A stretch of DNA of 64,000 bases from Crambe crambe (lineage: Eukaryota > Porifera > Demospongiae > Poecilosclerida > Crambeidae), in contig OZ004582.1 in the NCBI GenBank assembly GCA_963924555.1, positions 3,534,001-3,598,000 of the forward strand, in the 5' to 3' direction. Shown here piece by piece: positions 30,336 through 41,140 of the stretch (position 1 is the first letter of the stretch; each line of letters opens with the position of its first letter). The position numbers were made by a program, and so were the translations under genes. The notes under the pieces are model-generated. The model saw only the letters and a list, made by a program, of their open reading frames with translations. It ran no database searches and was not told the origin of the DNA.

Positions 30336-31653
30336 TAAAAATAACAAAGATGCCCTCAACCAAAAAATGAAAGAATACAATGAAAGGCACAAATTTTCCA
30401 TTAAATCCAAAATGAATGCTTATTATCAAAAAAATAAAGAACGTCTCTGCTCTCTCAGGAGAAAAAATTACCGAAAAAATAGTGACAAAATTAAAGCAGC
30501 TAGTTGTGCCTACTATAGATTTAATACTGAAGCAAGGAAAGCTGCTTATTCAAGGAAGGCAAAAGCTGTTATAAAAAGAGCTAGACAGTACTATGCCAAG
30601 AACATTTGTGCTAATCAAAGGCAAAAGTATGAATTAGCAGAACCAAAGCCACTGACTAAAATGTTTTATGTACACAAAATAAAGAAAAATCTGATGTGCA
30701 ATACTAGATTGTTGTCTAAACTAATAGACACTTTTGAAAACGAGCATACCAGTGCATCCAATAAGATACCAAAAGGCAATCGCAAGACTGCAATTTCTAA
30801 TCTGGCAGCACAGAGAATCGTATGCAAAGCTATACAGGTACGCAAGCAATATGTCGGTGCCTTGCTCAAAGCTGTCAGATATATAAATGCACTTAAAATC
30901 AAAGAAATAGCAGACTTTGGTGAGGGTTTGCACTCAGCTCATAGTGAGCCATACTTCTATGATTCTGCATACCTCTTTGTAAAAAGGCCTGATATTTTGA
31001 CTATAGACCAAAGTGGGATATGTAGGCAAGAAGAGAATGTTTCTGAGAGTACTGTTAGTAATATCCCACATACATGGAAATGTAGTACAAAGTGCAAACC
31101 TCTCACCGAGTCAGAAGTGAGTAGTATACTTGATTTTAAGTCACAGTTCGAGAACCAGATTCATGAACTGTCACAGGTTTTGGACAATACTGATGGTGGT
31201 TGTCCAAACTACCATTACAGTAAGGATTTAAGTAGTCAATCTAGAGAACTCAAAGGGCACAGCTTGCTCTGTTACACGGGTACAGAATGCAAAAGCAGAC
31301 TTAGGATTCTGAGATCAGCTGCCACTCATTATCCTATTTTGCGTTCTTTATTACGTGCTGTGTATGTTACTATTAATAGCCTGCACAGCGTATCTAAGCT
31401 TGATGAAGCACTCAAGTCTGGTGACTTTGCCCTTCTAATGAACAATTTAGATGGTGATTCTGAATCTCTTTTGAGTAATGATGTGGAAAAAACTCATGAG
31501 CCTACTGAAATAACACACTCAGTCCTGAGAAGGAGAGATCTAGAATTGCATCTTCAGGTCACTCATGCTGGGCTAATAGCTGAGTATCAAAAGGCAGTTG
31601 AGGACTATCCTCAGACTGTAGCTGTCAGCAGTTACATCAACGCAGAAACGTAA
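30298..31653 (+). CDS. Helitron amino-terminal ORF
   Basis: A 451-codon open frame begins with a Lys/Arg/Tyr-rich repeat region (KEYNERHKFSIKSKMNAYYQ, ASCAYYRFNTEARKAAYSRK). A globular part follows (GEGLHSAHSEPYFYDSAYLF, PHTWKCSTKCKPLTESEV, RILRSAATHYPILRSLLRAV). The KxYxxN...Y...R repeat leader is typical of the first part of Helitron Rep-helicase polyproteins in marine invertebrates. It stops at 31651 in a different frame from the next ORF, 24 bases downstream. One polyprotein has therefore been split by a frameshift or small deletion. Confidence 0.7.
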   Translation: MNLRGPTIKKSSNKNNKDALNQKMKEYNERHKFSIKSKMNAYYQKNKERLCSLRRKNYRKNSDKIKAASCAYYRFNTEARKAAYSRKAKAVIKRARQYYAKNICANQRQKYELAEPKPLTKMFYVHKIKKNLMCNTRLLSKLIDTFENEHTSASNKIPKGNRKTAISNLAAQRIVCKAIQVRKQYVGALLKAVRYINALKIKEIADFGEGLHSAHSEPYFYDSAYLFVKRPDILTIDQSGICRQEENVSESTVSNIPHTWKCSTKCKPLTESEVSSILDFKSQFENQIHELSQVLDNTDGGCPNYHYSKDLSSQSRELKGHSLLCYTGTECKSRLRILRSAATHYPILRSLLRAVYVTINSLHSVSKLDEALKSGDFALLMNNLDGDSESLLSNDVEKTHEPTEITHSVLRRRDLELHLQVTHAGLIAEYQKAVEDYPQTVAVSSYINAET

Positions 31654-31676
31654 CCAAAGTTAATTTCTCAAATAAA

Positions 31677-33475
31677 TTGGGAAACACTGTGTGGCCTGCG
31701 CTGAAACAGTTCATGCTAAGAAACAACAAACAAGCTGCAGATGAGACACATTTCATGTGCAACTACTGTAAATCTAGTATGAAACATGATAAAATGCCAC
31801 CACGCTGTGTGCTCAATGGTTTAGAGGTGATTCCCATTCCAGAAGAGCTGAAAATTTTGGATTGCTTGAGTAAGCAGTTCATTCAACGTGCCAAAAGTTA
31901 TCAAACTGTTGTTAGGTTAGGCACTTACACAAATAAAGTACCCACATACAACTCATTACAGGCATGCAAGGGTACAATGTTCTTCCTTCCTTTGCCTCTG
32001 GGAAAGACCCTAGAGACTTCAGATCAGGTTAACCATCCAGTTACATCTCTAGCCAGTCCTGAACTCTATATCATAGTCAATGGTAAGCCTACCACCAACA
32101 AAATGGTGTGGCGTAGCCTTGTGAATGTCAAAGATATCAAGGGAGCTGTAGAGAAGCTCAGACAAATCAACTGGCTTTACAAAGTCGTAGAAGTAGTAAG
32201 TAACGCTTCTAGCACTATGCTTGAGAAAGCTTCAGATAATGACATATCTGGATTGCAATGTTACACGATAAGAAATTTGAACAACAAGCTGAATACTGAT
32301 TCTGACATAGAACAGTATAAGCTTTTGCACGTTGAGGAGGAACCTTTAGACAATCGTCAAAAGTTCCTTGATGTTATGTGTTTTCCAACACTTTTCCCAG
32401 ATGGAAAGTTTGGAAAGTATCACCCTCGCAGTGTGAAAATTTCCCACAGCGAATATATAAAGTCCCGCCTCTTTAATAAAGACCCTCGATTCAGAAAGGA
32501 GCCTCGCTACATATTTTACTTGCTTTGGCAGAAAGAAATGAGGGAAATTTCAGCGGGTGTTTACAACCTACTGAAATCTTCAAAATCACACTCAATGACC
32601 GTTGGCAACTTATTGGACAAGGTGGGAGCAAATGACGAACACCTGGAATATGCTTCAGTCAGTCCGTGGCACAAGCAGTATTGGTATGTGCGGCAGAGTG
32701 ATCTGAGGTGTATGGTACGCGAATACGGTTCACCAACTCTCTTCCTCACATTCAGCTGTGCCGAGTATGAATGTTATGACATTGTAAGCTATCTCAGGTC
32801 TTTGAATGATGTGTCTGATAGTTACAATGTAGGAAAGCTATGCACAGAGGACCCTGTTTCTGTCTCTAGGCAGTTTTCGCACAAATTTCATGCTTTCTTC
32901 CAAAAAGTGTTGATCAAAGGTGAGGTTTTGGGCTGTGTAGACCATTACTTTTGGAAAAAAGAGTACCAAGCACGTGGTGCTCCCCATTTCCACGTACTTT
33001 TGTGGATACGTGATGCACCTGTGATTGGTAAGGACGATCCAGACAAAATCCTGGCCTGGATTCAGGAAAGAATTACTTGCCACATCCCAGAAAAGGAAAG
33101 TAATCCTGAACTGAATTCACTGGTCACGAGATACCAAATGCACAAGTGCAGTGCTTATTGCAGACGACGAGTCAAGCGTTGTTCTATCTATACAACCACT
33201 TGCAAATTCAATTTTCCTCGTGAGCCCTGTGAAAGCTCAAAAAGCGCCAAAAAATTTATCAGCTCCCACGGACAGAGTCCGAGACAAGGGTGAATGATTA
33301 TAATCCCCTTCTTTTGTTGCTGTGGAAGGCTAACATTGACATACAGTTTGTGGCCGAGTCCTCCTTGGCTCTCAGCTATTATGTCACTGCCTATGTTACC
33401 AAAGCTGAAAGAAGCACCTTGCAGGAAGTATGGAATGAGAGCCCTCCGCTCTCGAGAATGTGGCTTATATGAAGC
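31677..33475 (+). pseudogene. Helitron Rep (HUH-Y2) domain
   Basis: A 538-codon frame carries MCNYCKSSMKHDKMPPRCVLNG, then the Helitron-like amino domain (DVMCFPTLFPDGKFGKYHPR, FYLLWQKEMREISAG, EYGSPTLFLTFSCAEYE). The HUH motif is QARGAPHFHVLLWI (HFH at about 32983). The frame shifts near 33290 into NDYNPLLLLLWKAN and SSLALSYYVTAYVTKAE (about 33360-33410), the region holding the catalytic Tyr pair. HUH Rep nicks one strand for rolling-circle transposition. About 20 residues seem missing near 32190, and at least two frameshifts (33290, 33465) inactivate the copy. Confidence 0.88.
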
Positions 33476-33982
33476 CAGCGATTTATTAATAGGTGATCAC
33501 CTATGTGAAAAATCGACCACTGTGAAGTGGATCTGTGTCAAGATGCCTCACAAGAGAAGTCGCAGGTTGAAAAACCATAGTGTGTTGCAGGAAATTGCAG
33601 ACGAGAATTCAGAGAGTGAGGACATCTTTGAGGATGACCTCTTCAATACCCACTATCCCAAAAGACCAGCTGATCTGGAGGACGTCTGCCTGCATGACTT
33701 TGTAGCCAATTATGATTGGTACAGCAAGGATCGTAATAGCAATAGGATTTACAGGAGGCTGACAAAACCTAGACTTGTGAATCACAAGCTCTATGATCCA
33801 AACAAAGAAGAGGAGAGGGAAGACTTCTATTATCCCCTCGTACTTCTTTTCGTTCCCTTTAGAAATGAGGCTTCCTTGCTCCAGGAGAATGAAAAACCAG
33901 AGGAAGCATTCAACCGCCTCTTACCTTCCAATGAGATTGCAGAAGATATTGAAAGCACGGGAGGCTCTGAAGAAAATCAATG
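33455..33982 (+). pseudogene. Helitron Rep-helicase linker
   Basis: In a third frame the polyprotein continues: LRSRECGLYEASDLLIGDH, TVKWICVKMPHKRSRRLKNH, HYPKRPADLEDVCLHDFVANYD, KPRLVNHKLYDPNKEEERED and YPLVLLFVPFRNEASLL. It ends at 33981 just as the helicase frame takes over (frame change near 33965). This is the standard linker between Rep and PIF1-like helicase in Helitrons. It carries no catalytic residues. Confidence 0.8.
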
Positions 33983-35511
33983 ATGCAAGAGAGGCAAATA
34001 ATGATAATGAGGGAACCAACAAGGAAGATCATGACGAACCAGAGTTGCTAGGTCAGGCAAAGTCAGCAATGCTGGATGCATTGCACATGAACGCCAAAAA
34101 GCCTGATAAACTAACCTTACAAGAAAGAGTCATGATGTTGAATTCTGATCAGAGGAGGATCTTTGAACGTGTAAAGGACCACCTCCTTCATCAAGTACAG
34201 CATGAAGCTGACGAATGTAATTGTGAATTTGAACCACTTTGCATGTTCATAAGTGGTGTCGGAGGAACTGGCAAATCGTTTCTCATTGAAGCTCTGAAAC
34301 AGCTCATAGATGGCATTTGGACGTCTGATGATTTGACGTGTGCAGTTGCTGCACCTACTGGCTTGGCTGCCTTCAATGTTGGTGGAGTAACCATCCATAG
34401 GCTCTTTCAATTGCCTATAGAACATGAAGGCAAAGAGGCTGGTTACTGGTCTCTTTCAAAAGCCTCACAGAAAATAATGAAGACCGTGCTTCGTGGTCTC
34501 AAAATGATTATTGTAGATGAAGTGTCCATGGTTTCCAGTCTCAACCTTGCATACATGCACCTGAGACTTGAGGAACTATTTGGTGGACACAGTTGTTTCG
34601 GTGGGAAAAATGTTATATTTGTAGGTGATTTGCTTCCTGTTAACGGTAGTCCTGTGTTTGAAATGATATCCAAAAAATCACTATGTCACAAACTTGGCTG
34701 TACGACATCAGTGAACATATGGAAAAGTTCCATCAAATACGATGAGCTCACCATCAATGAGAGACAAAAGAAAGACAGGGAGTTCTCACAAATGCTGGAC
34801 AGTGTGAGGCGAGGTTCTCCAACTGAGGAAACACTCCAAGAACGTGTTACTGACCGTTCTGTACCTGAACTCTTTCGTGATCTTAAGAACTCAGACATGA
34901 ATCCTGTCTGTCTTTTCCCCACCAGAGAGCAGTGCGACCAAGTCAACAATGAAATGCTTGGAAGCCTGGACTCAGAAATATATAAAATATCGTGCACTGA
35001 TGAAACAAAGAGCAAAAGCAAGTGGAACAAGAAAGCAGCTGAGAAGCTAGAGAAACTAAACAAAGACTGCAATAACACTGCAGGATTAGAAGCAGTGCTG
35101 AAACTAGCTGTTGGTGCACGTGTCATGCTGAGACGTAACATTGATATAGAAACAGGTTTGGTCAATGGAGCCATTGGCACAGTTATAGCAATCTCAGCAA
35201 GATGTATCTCTGTTCAATTTGACCACATCAATGATCCATGTGATATTGAAAAGGTAAAAACAAAGTTCATGGTGATGAAAAATTACTTTGTCTACTGTGA
35301 GCAATTTCCCCTTATCCTTGCCTATGCAGTTACAATTCACAAATGCCAAGGTTTATCCTTGGATTGTGCTATCATAGACTTTACAAGCAAGGTATTTGCT
35401 GATGGCATGGCTTACGTAGCACTCTCAAGGGTGAAATCGCTTCTTGGGTTGCACCTAATTTCTCTGGACAAAGACTCAATCAGAAAAGCATCATGGAAAT
35501 CAATAGACTGA
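33970..35511 (+). pseudogene. Helitron PIF1-like helicase
   Basis: An open frame of more than 500 codons contains all the main SF1B helicase motifs. These are MLNSDQRRIFERV, Walker A GVGGTGKSF (34255-34281), APTGLAAFNVGGVTIHRLF, Walker B IIVDEVSMVSS (about 34507), GDLLPVNGSPVF, VGARVMLRRNIDIETGLVNG and AYAVTIHKCQGLSLD (about 35320), with VALSRVKSL near 35420. GDLLPV departs from the usual GDxxQLPPV. The first in-frame ATGs in its overlap with the linker are not real starts. This domain alone could still be functional; the polyprotein is broken on both sides. Confidence 0.9.
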
Positions 35512-36240
35512 GGGAAATGTATAGAAAAGACCTTCCTCTGTATGATGTGCCAGCACCAAGAACTCGCTCCAAGCGCAAGCTTACTGGTACTTCTGAACAA
35601 ATTGAGCCCAATGCTAAGAAGAGAAGGGTTGACAACCCTATCAAAGCCAATCCTATCAACTCTCAGCTGGAACAAATTTCATTCAGTCGATGAGCAATGG
35701 CAGCGCAATGCTTGTGCCTCCCTTGGTCTCCAGTTTGAGAGAAGCAATGGAGCGAGTCCAGGTAGTGGCAGTTTGCCTCTCACTTGTCCAGACAAGAATA
35801 AAATTAAGACAATAGTTGGAGACGGAAATTGCATGTTTCGATCTCTGTCTTATATTATCACGGGTTCACAAGCCCAACATGGGAGGCTACGTACAAAAAT
35901 TATTCAGCACATGCATGATATCGCACCCCTTATTATAGGACATATCAGGGGCCGTTCTCAAGATAGATACACCACTGTTGGGGAATACATACAGGGCAGC
36001 GGAATGGACAAAACTGGTGTGTGGGGCACTGATATTGAATTACTAACCCTTGCCCACTTACTAAAACATGCATATTCTCTTATGACACACAAAGAGACAC
36101 CTGGGATAGGTTCAAACCTAGCAGCGTAGACAAGACAGTGAAAACAGACTTAGCATCAAATTCCCTGTATCTAAGACACCCACAAGCTCATTATGAGGTT
36201 GTTCTTGCTGTTGAACCTTTGATAAATTCAAACCCACCTC
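35493..36240 (+). pseudogene. Helitron OTU protease domain 1
   Basis: After the helicase stop, another frame continues EINRLREMYRKDLPLYDVP and RTRSKRKLTG. A frame change near 35690 then gives FHSVDEQWQRNACASLGLQF, VGDGNCMFRSLSYIITGSQ (Asp and Cys of the OTU catalytic site, about 35815), TVGEYIQGSGM and WGTDIELLTLAHLL. One more frame change (about 36085) gives LYLRHPQAHYEVVLAVEPL, with the catalytic-type His. All three active-site blocks are present but spread over frames. OTU domains are known companions of Helitron helicases in some invertebrates. Confidence 0.82.
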
Positions 36241-36329
36241 AACCCAATGAACCAGATGAAAAGAAAGCAGACCATAGCAGTGGTAACAGCATTCCCACAA
36301 GCAATCACATAGATGGAAACATAATATTA

Positions 36330-36860
36330 CAGGAAGAGTGGCCAGAGTGTAGATTCCATTCAGTGGACGAAGAGTGGCAAAAAGTTGCATGTGGTGTACT
36401 AAATATTCCATATCATTGCAAAAATGGATTAAGTCGGGGTGGTGCCAATGTAATTCTGACACGTCCAGATAAGATGCAAAAAATTATAGCAGATGGCAAT
36501 TGTCTTTCCCACATAGTAACGGGAACTCAAAGACATCATGTAGCTGTATGTTTGGCCATAATAGAACACTTGCAAAGAATTCCTGGGTTCTTGGGCACCT
36601 ATGGCTTTAAAAGTGTTAATGACTACTTGAATAGAACCAATATGGACAAAATAAACACTTGGGGTACTGATATCGAAATGTTTGCTTTTGCACATTTGCT
36701 AAATACTCCAATATATTCATTTGTTAAAAATTTAAATGATTGGCATAAATATCCCCCTCCCGGATAAATCTAACCATGTATGATGATGTCACATGTGATG
36801 ATGTCACACAAAAGGCAATGTACATAAGATTTCATTCTGAACACTTTGAAGTCGTATGAT
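36330..36860 (+). pseudogene. Helitron OTU protease domain 2, active site damaged
   Basis: A second OTU unit follows immediately: CRFHSVDEEWQKVACGVLNI, RPDKMQKIIADGNCLSHIVTGTQ, VNDYLNRTNMDKINTWGTDIEM and FAHLLNTPIYSF. After a frame change near 36765 it ends AMYIRFHSEHFEVV, with a stop at 36857-36859. Compared with domain 1, the residues F-R-S just after the catalytic-type Cys are missing (GNC-LSHIVTG versus GNCMFRSLSYIITG). Otherwise it parallels domain 1 block by block, so the pair arose by tandem duplication. A small repeat of GATGATGTCACA lies between the last two blocks. Confidence 0.82.
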
Positions 36861-37960
36861 CAGTCTTATAATTACTTGAATACCTTCACTATGATGATTG
36901 TGTGTCAGTGCTACTTATTGCACATCACAAAGTATACTTGGCAATTATGCCAGTTGTTATACAGCATCATCATGTATAGCCTGCTGTGTATAAGCACCAG
37001 GAGCAACACCACAATGGCACTTCCCAGCTTATTTATATGATTGAAGGAAGAAGTACTGTAGAGAAGGATAATGATTACAACAGTGCAGGGGGGTGCCACT
37101 TGAAACGTTGGGACACAGCTGGAAGTAAAAAGGTGGTGTTGCATAAAGAATGGCATCATTATAGTGTACTGGCGCACATTAACACATAGGCCAGATGTCA
37201 TTCACTTCCAGTTTAACTGTATATGTATGGATATGGATATATGTAAAAGTCCCAACGAGCACTGATCCTTTCTCTGTATAGGCAACAGTACTTAACACTA
37301 ACTCACAGGCTAAAAAACTTGGTGCCACTGTATGGTAACATACAGTACAAGTTAAAATCAAACCATTCGTGCAAGATTTATTTCGCATTTAACGTTTGTG
37401 CTCATGCACATCAAGTGACTCGGGTTTACAGCTATAGCTAATGCATTTTTACTGTTCTTCAGTGTTTAATCTTTCAGGCTCCAAAATTATATTTTATAAG
37501 AATATGGGGTAAGCAGTCATAGCAGCTACATCTTACTGTTTCCTGAGAAAATCCAACTTCATTTTATAGCTATTAGTCCTATGGAGGGTCATGCATGTCA
37601 AGGTTTGCAGCTGGCTATTCATGCAAAAATGCAAGGCATTATCATGTCAGATTCAGTTATTCTATCAAAAATGAAATTTAATTGTGCGAACATTTTGATT
37701 TTAACTTGTACATATGAATTAAAGTGGAGGGCAGAGAACTTGACTGCTCTGACAGTGATTAGAAGAGTACTGAGACAATTTTATAAACCTGAATGTGTTC
37801 TATGTACTTGGTTGCACCATGCTGAAGAGCTCCAAATAGAGCGAAACAGTCGAATTGCCACTTTCCTCTTTAACAGAGGGGCAATCAATCACACCATGCT
37901 TATAATGCATGCTGTGTGGTCGATTGTCCATGGTTACCAAGTACAAAATTTATATTTCAT
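36861..37960. other. tail region of the Helitron, no certain gene
   Basis: Two plus-strand frames without recognised motifs lie here (37021-37189; 37581-38003, the latter with ANILILTCTYELKWRAENL and FNRGAINHTMLIMHAVWS). They may be decayed carboxyl coding sequence or chance. The stretch probably is Helitron 3-prime sequence up to the hairpin. Confidence 0.35.
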
Positions 37961-37961
37961 A

Positions 37962-37984
37962 CCCCACATGCGCTGCATGTGGGG
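37962..37984. other. perfect hairpin, candidate Helitron 3-prime structure
   Basis: CCCCACATGC (37962-37971), loop GCT, then GCATGTGGGG (37975-37984) form a perfect 10-bp GC-rich stem. It lies about 1.1 kb past the last OTU codon. Helitrons end in a short GC-rich hairpin followed after about ten bases by CTRR; here AAGGAGCAATTTGTCAT follows and no CTRR is evident. It may be the subterminal palindrome of a Helentron-type element, or unrelated. Confidence 0.45.
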
Positions 37985-38129
37985 AAGGAGCAATTTGTCA
38001 TAATAATAGCTATGTCTCCTCAAAGTTTCATGATCTTATATATGTAGCTAGTCCACCCTTTGACATGTAGCTACCAAAGACTTAAGCAGGGGAGCTAGTG
38101 CTAAAAATTTAATTTAAAAAAAGAGAGAA

Positions 38130-38911
38130 AACAAGTAAGGGAAAAAACATTTTAAAAAAATGAAAGGTGATGTAGGGATGACAAAAAACAGTGTACAAAA
38201 AAATAAAGAAACAAGGGAAGAAATTGTGGAAAGAAAAAGGTTCGACTTATATAATCCCTACATCAAGCCTATGAATGGAATTATTGTACGTAGCTAGCTA
38301 TAGTTACTTAGACTATTATACTCTTCCCCTACCTTCTACTCTTCCTCCACCTTCTCTTCCTGTACAATAATGTCTTATCTATGCTCTGATTACATGGAGT
38401 GTATACGTACAGTCATCCCACCTTCCCATTGATTCATTCAATTTTCACACTAAATTGTTTTCATTACCAAAAAGGCTGCATAACTATGGACAATTGCATA
38501 ATTCATGATTCATTTAATTCACTGGTACAATTGAATGTAGCTACTCATTTCACTGCATGTACTTGGTGCTCACAATTCAACCTCTGATAAAGGGTACTGA
38601 AAGGACAGTCTCAACAACCTAAAGCATGCTAAGAGTGACTGCTAATAGATTTTCACCTCTGAAAGAGGGGAGAGCCTCTAATATTCTACTATTAGGGAGG
38701 TTTCAATATTATAGTCAGATGCCAGTAGCTATTATGGTAGATGTCAATTAGCTACAATAATTCCATTCATAGGCTTGATGTAGGGATGATAATAAGTCAA
38801 ACCTTTTTCTTTCCACAATTTCTTCCCTTGTTTCTTTATTTTTTTGTACACTGTTTTTTGTCATCCCTACATCACCTTTCATTTTTTTTAAATGTTTTTC
38901 CCTTACTTGTT
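38130..38911. mobile_element. 782-bp element with about 160-bp terminal inverted repeats
   Basis: The left arm (about 38130-38292, starting AACAAGTAAGGGAAAAAAC) and the right arm (about 38749-38911) are reverse complements over their full length. Only a few differences are visible (for example TTCGACTTATATAATCC versus TTTGACTTATTATCATCC). The 450-base centre has no ORF. It is a foldback/MITE-type non-autonomous element. Both arms contain GATGTAGGGATGAC, which also marks the related ends at 27806 and 59973. No clear target-site duplication is seen. Confidence 0.85.
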
Positions 38912-38969
38912 ATGTTATGTAACACACAACAAGCCGCCACTACATCAATAATGTCAATGTCCAATCTCT

Positions 38970-39130
38970 CTTCAATAGGCACCACCACCTACCCTTCACA
39001 ACAACTCTAGCATTACTGAGTCGATAATACTGCCGGTGTCTGGGAAGGCTTTCATCAGCCAGTCCAATATCAATGAATAAACCCTTATTGTCAACAGTTC
39101 CCTGCATCAAAACGGAGTGCCATCCCTTTC
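38970..39130 (-). pseudogene. possible PIF/Harbinger nuclease fragment
   Basis: The minus strand reads GWHSVLMQGTVDNKGLFIDI and LPRHRQYYRLSNARVVVKG. The order QGxVDxxGxFxDI followed by a short gap and R.SN resembles the central DDE_4 nuclease block of PIF/Harbinger elements, though the expected HDA is not seen. A donor-like GTAAGT appears in the flank. Weak but protein-like. Confidence 0.35.
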
Positions 39131-39224
39131 TAACTTACTTACTAGCACTGTGGAAGCCTTTCCCTTTGTTTTCAGGCAAGATCTCTCCTGTAAATAGCAA
39201 ACCACATCAGCACTCCAGGCATCT

Positions 39225-39299
39225 TTCTGGCTGACACGCTTCTGTACGGATTCTAACCGGAATTCTTATCCGGATTGAAATCACGTGTAAACGGGGCTA
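39225..39299. repeat. terminal-repeat-like sequence (inverted match to 23958)
   Basis: It ends GTAAACGGGGCT, the exact reverse complement of AGCCCCGTTTAC at 23958-23969. Two CCGGA-containing words occur in the 50 bases before it, as on the other side. It may be an end of the same DNA-transposon or MITE family. Confidence 0.4.
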
Positions 39300-40930
39300 T
39301 TGTTCAGTAGCCTAAAGCTTCTTCTACCTTCGAATAATTGAAAGCTTGAGGCGATCTCGCTTCGATCTCTTTCAGCTCACTGTTTTTACAGGTAACTTTC
39401 ACTACATCACGCCTCGATCATATGATTTTATTTCCGCTGTTACGCGTATGTACCGCGGATGTTTTATTCAATGTGCTAGCGGCAATTAAGTCAGACCGGA
39501 TGTAGTGTTGTAATTGTATCCTGACACGTGCTACAGTAGATAAGGTCTAGAACAACAGGTTAGCGTTTGTCCTGGTTCTTCATTGTACTCTGGAGTGAAG
39601 ATACAGGAGTTTTAACTGAGGTACTTCAGATAAAGGAATGGTTATTTTGTACTAATAATTATGAACTGTGATATAATTATAGTAAAATATTGTACCTGGG
39701 GCAAGTGAAATCTCCAAGATTGGCTAAAAGTCTTTTGCCTCTCAGGTAATGAAGTTTATGATGTAGATTTTTTTCCTTATCTTAATCTTAGGCCTGGCAT
39801 CAATGTTAGAGGGTGCAATATGAAGCAAGTGCTCCTTCATTAGTCGATCAACTGGATATAGGCCAAGCGAGTTAAAGTATGCATGGATACTCTCGGCTCC
39901 TTATTCTCCGTAACCCAAACCCTGCATGCCATCTGTGGAGCCATGCCACGACATGCTCTTCCATTTTTGGGAGCACAGTTGCTATGGGGAAGGTCTCTCG
40001 GTTGAATCACTGTGTAGTGTTCACAAACAGTACAAGAACTGTCATCATGCCTACACCACCCCTCAATAATCACTGTTCTATGTTTGGGTTATCAGATTCT
40101 GCTGACACCCCAAAGACGTTGCTTGCCACAAACCCTGCACAGCTTCTCCAGGATAACTCTGTGATCTTATTCGTATACTCATATTATCTAGCTACATGTA
40201 TTGTTATAATTCAAAATTCGTTGAACTGTTGTTTGCTATATTCAATGCTCATTTATTCAAAACTTCCTGTTCGTGGTTATATGAATTTCGCTTTCTCGTC
40301 TTCAATTAGCCAGCTGTACCTTCTGCTTTTGTACATGCTCAGTACTCTATTTTATATTATTATTATTGCGCAATGCATCTCCATGGTATTATCTGGAATG
40401 GATTTATATTGGAACCAAAGCTCTAGGCTCCAGCATGAATAGTTTCCATTCCACAACTCCAGGAAGTTGTGCATGAGTTGCTATGTACAAGCATTGTGGT
40501 TCTATGGTTGACACGCCCCTACCGTATATGTTAAATTAAACGACTAAGTTGTAATCAAAAATATCCGTAATGTGGGTTTATTTGGTTCCGCCCATAATCG
40601 GGTAAGCTGGCTTGCCTGTGAGGAGATAAACAATGAGGGTCAGAGGTCAGCCCAAATTAGTCTGGCTGAACACTTGCATAAATGATGAAAAGTGCAGGGG
40701 TTTGTGGGGTCAAATGTTTCACAAATGTAGCCAATGCGCACTGAGCAACATGGCTTTAAATGAAGGTTAATGGTACATTAAACGGAGTTAATGGAGGGAG
40801 GTACCATCGGCGCGCAGGCGTCAATACGCACGTGCAAGGGGTCGAAGTCATTGCAAGCAGGATTGCCTGAAGCAGAAGCGTGATACAGGCGCTAGGGACT
40901 TTTTTGTAGCTACAAGTTTCTCCTTTTCTT
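39300..40930. other. stretch with CpG-containing patch and one unexplained ORF
   Basis: 39300-39550 is richer in CG dinucleotides than its surroundings and could be a promoter. A plus-strand frame (39879-40442) encodes CVVFTNSTRTVIMPTPPLNN and a hydrophobic second half (YLLLLYMLSTLFYIIIIAQC). No homology is recognised and the tail could be a membrane helix or AT-driven. 40450-40930 shows nothing coding. Confidence 0.3.
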
Positions 40931-40951
40931 CTTGTGTTTCGCCAGATCATA

Positions 40952-41140
40952 ATGTCAGACAGGGAGGACGACACTCCATCATTCACGCCGGCGCAGCAAG
41001 AATGGATCGAGCGGCTAGTGGCGACACAGTTAGCGGCTGCATCCACAGCTACAGTGGCTGAGGCAGCTACTACGACGAGCGGCACCACCACAACGACAGC
41101 CACGATCGCGGGACTCGAAGTAAGTGACTTAAGGAGCTAG
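40952..41140 (+). CDS. start of a DIRS/Ngaro-type element, Gag-like amino end
   Basis: From the ATG at 40952 the frame reads MSDREDDTPSFTPAQQEWIE, RLVATQLAAASTATVAEAAT and a Thr-rich stretch, stopping at 41140. Short leaders with PxQQxWIExL followed by Ala/Thr-rich sequence begin the first ORF in several DIRS/Ngaro-like retroelements. Reverse transcriptase of that type follows in the same direction at 42050. The body of the Gag ORF is missing, replaced by repeats. Confidence 0.4.
   Translation: MSDREDDTPSFTPAQQEWIERLVATQLAAASTATVAEAATTTSGTTTTTATIAGLEVSDLRS

Noticed and set aside
30298-36860. A functional host PIF1 helicase gene
   Set aside because: The helicase is flanked in order by HUH-Y2 Rep and OTU domains, the layout of a Helitron, and the polyprotein is split by frameshifts.
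23958-39299. A Polinton/Maverick bounded by AG...CT termini about 15 kb apart
   Set aside because: No polymerase B, packaging ATPase, capsid or adenain-type gene lies between them; the content is explained by unrelated elements, and the shared terminal match is only 12 bases.
40756-41103. Minus-strand frame rich in Val/Ala (40756-41103)
   Set aside because: It is antisense to the Ala/Thr-rich leader at 40952 and has no motifs.
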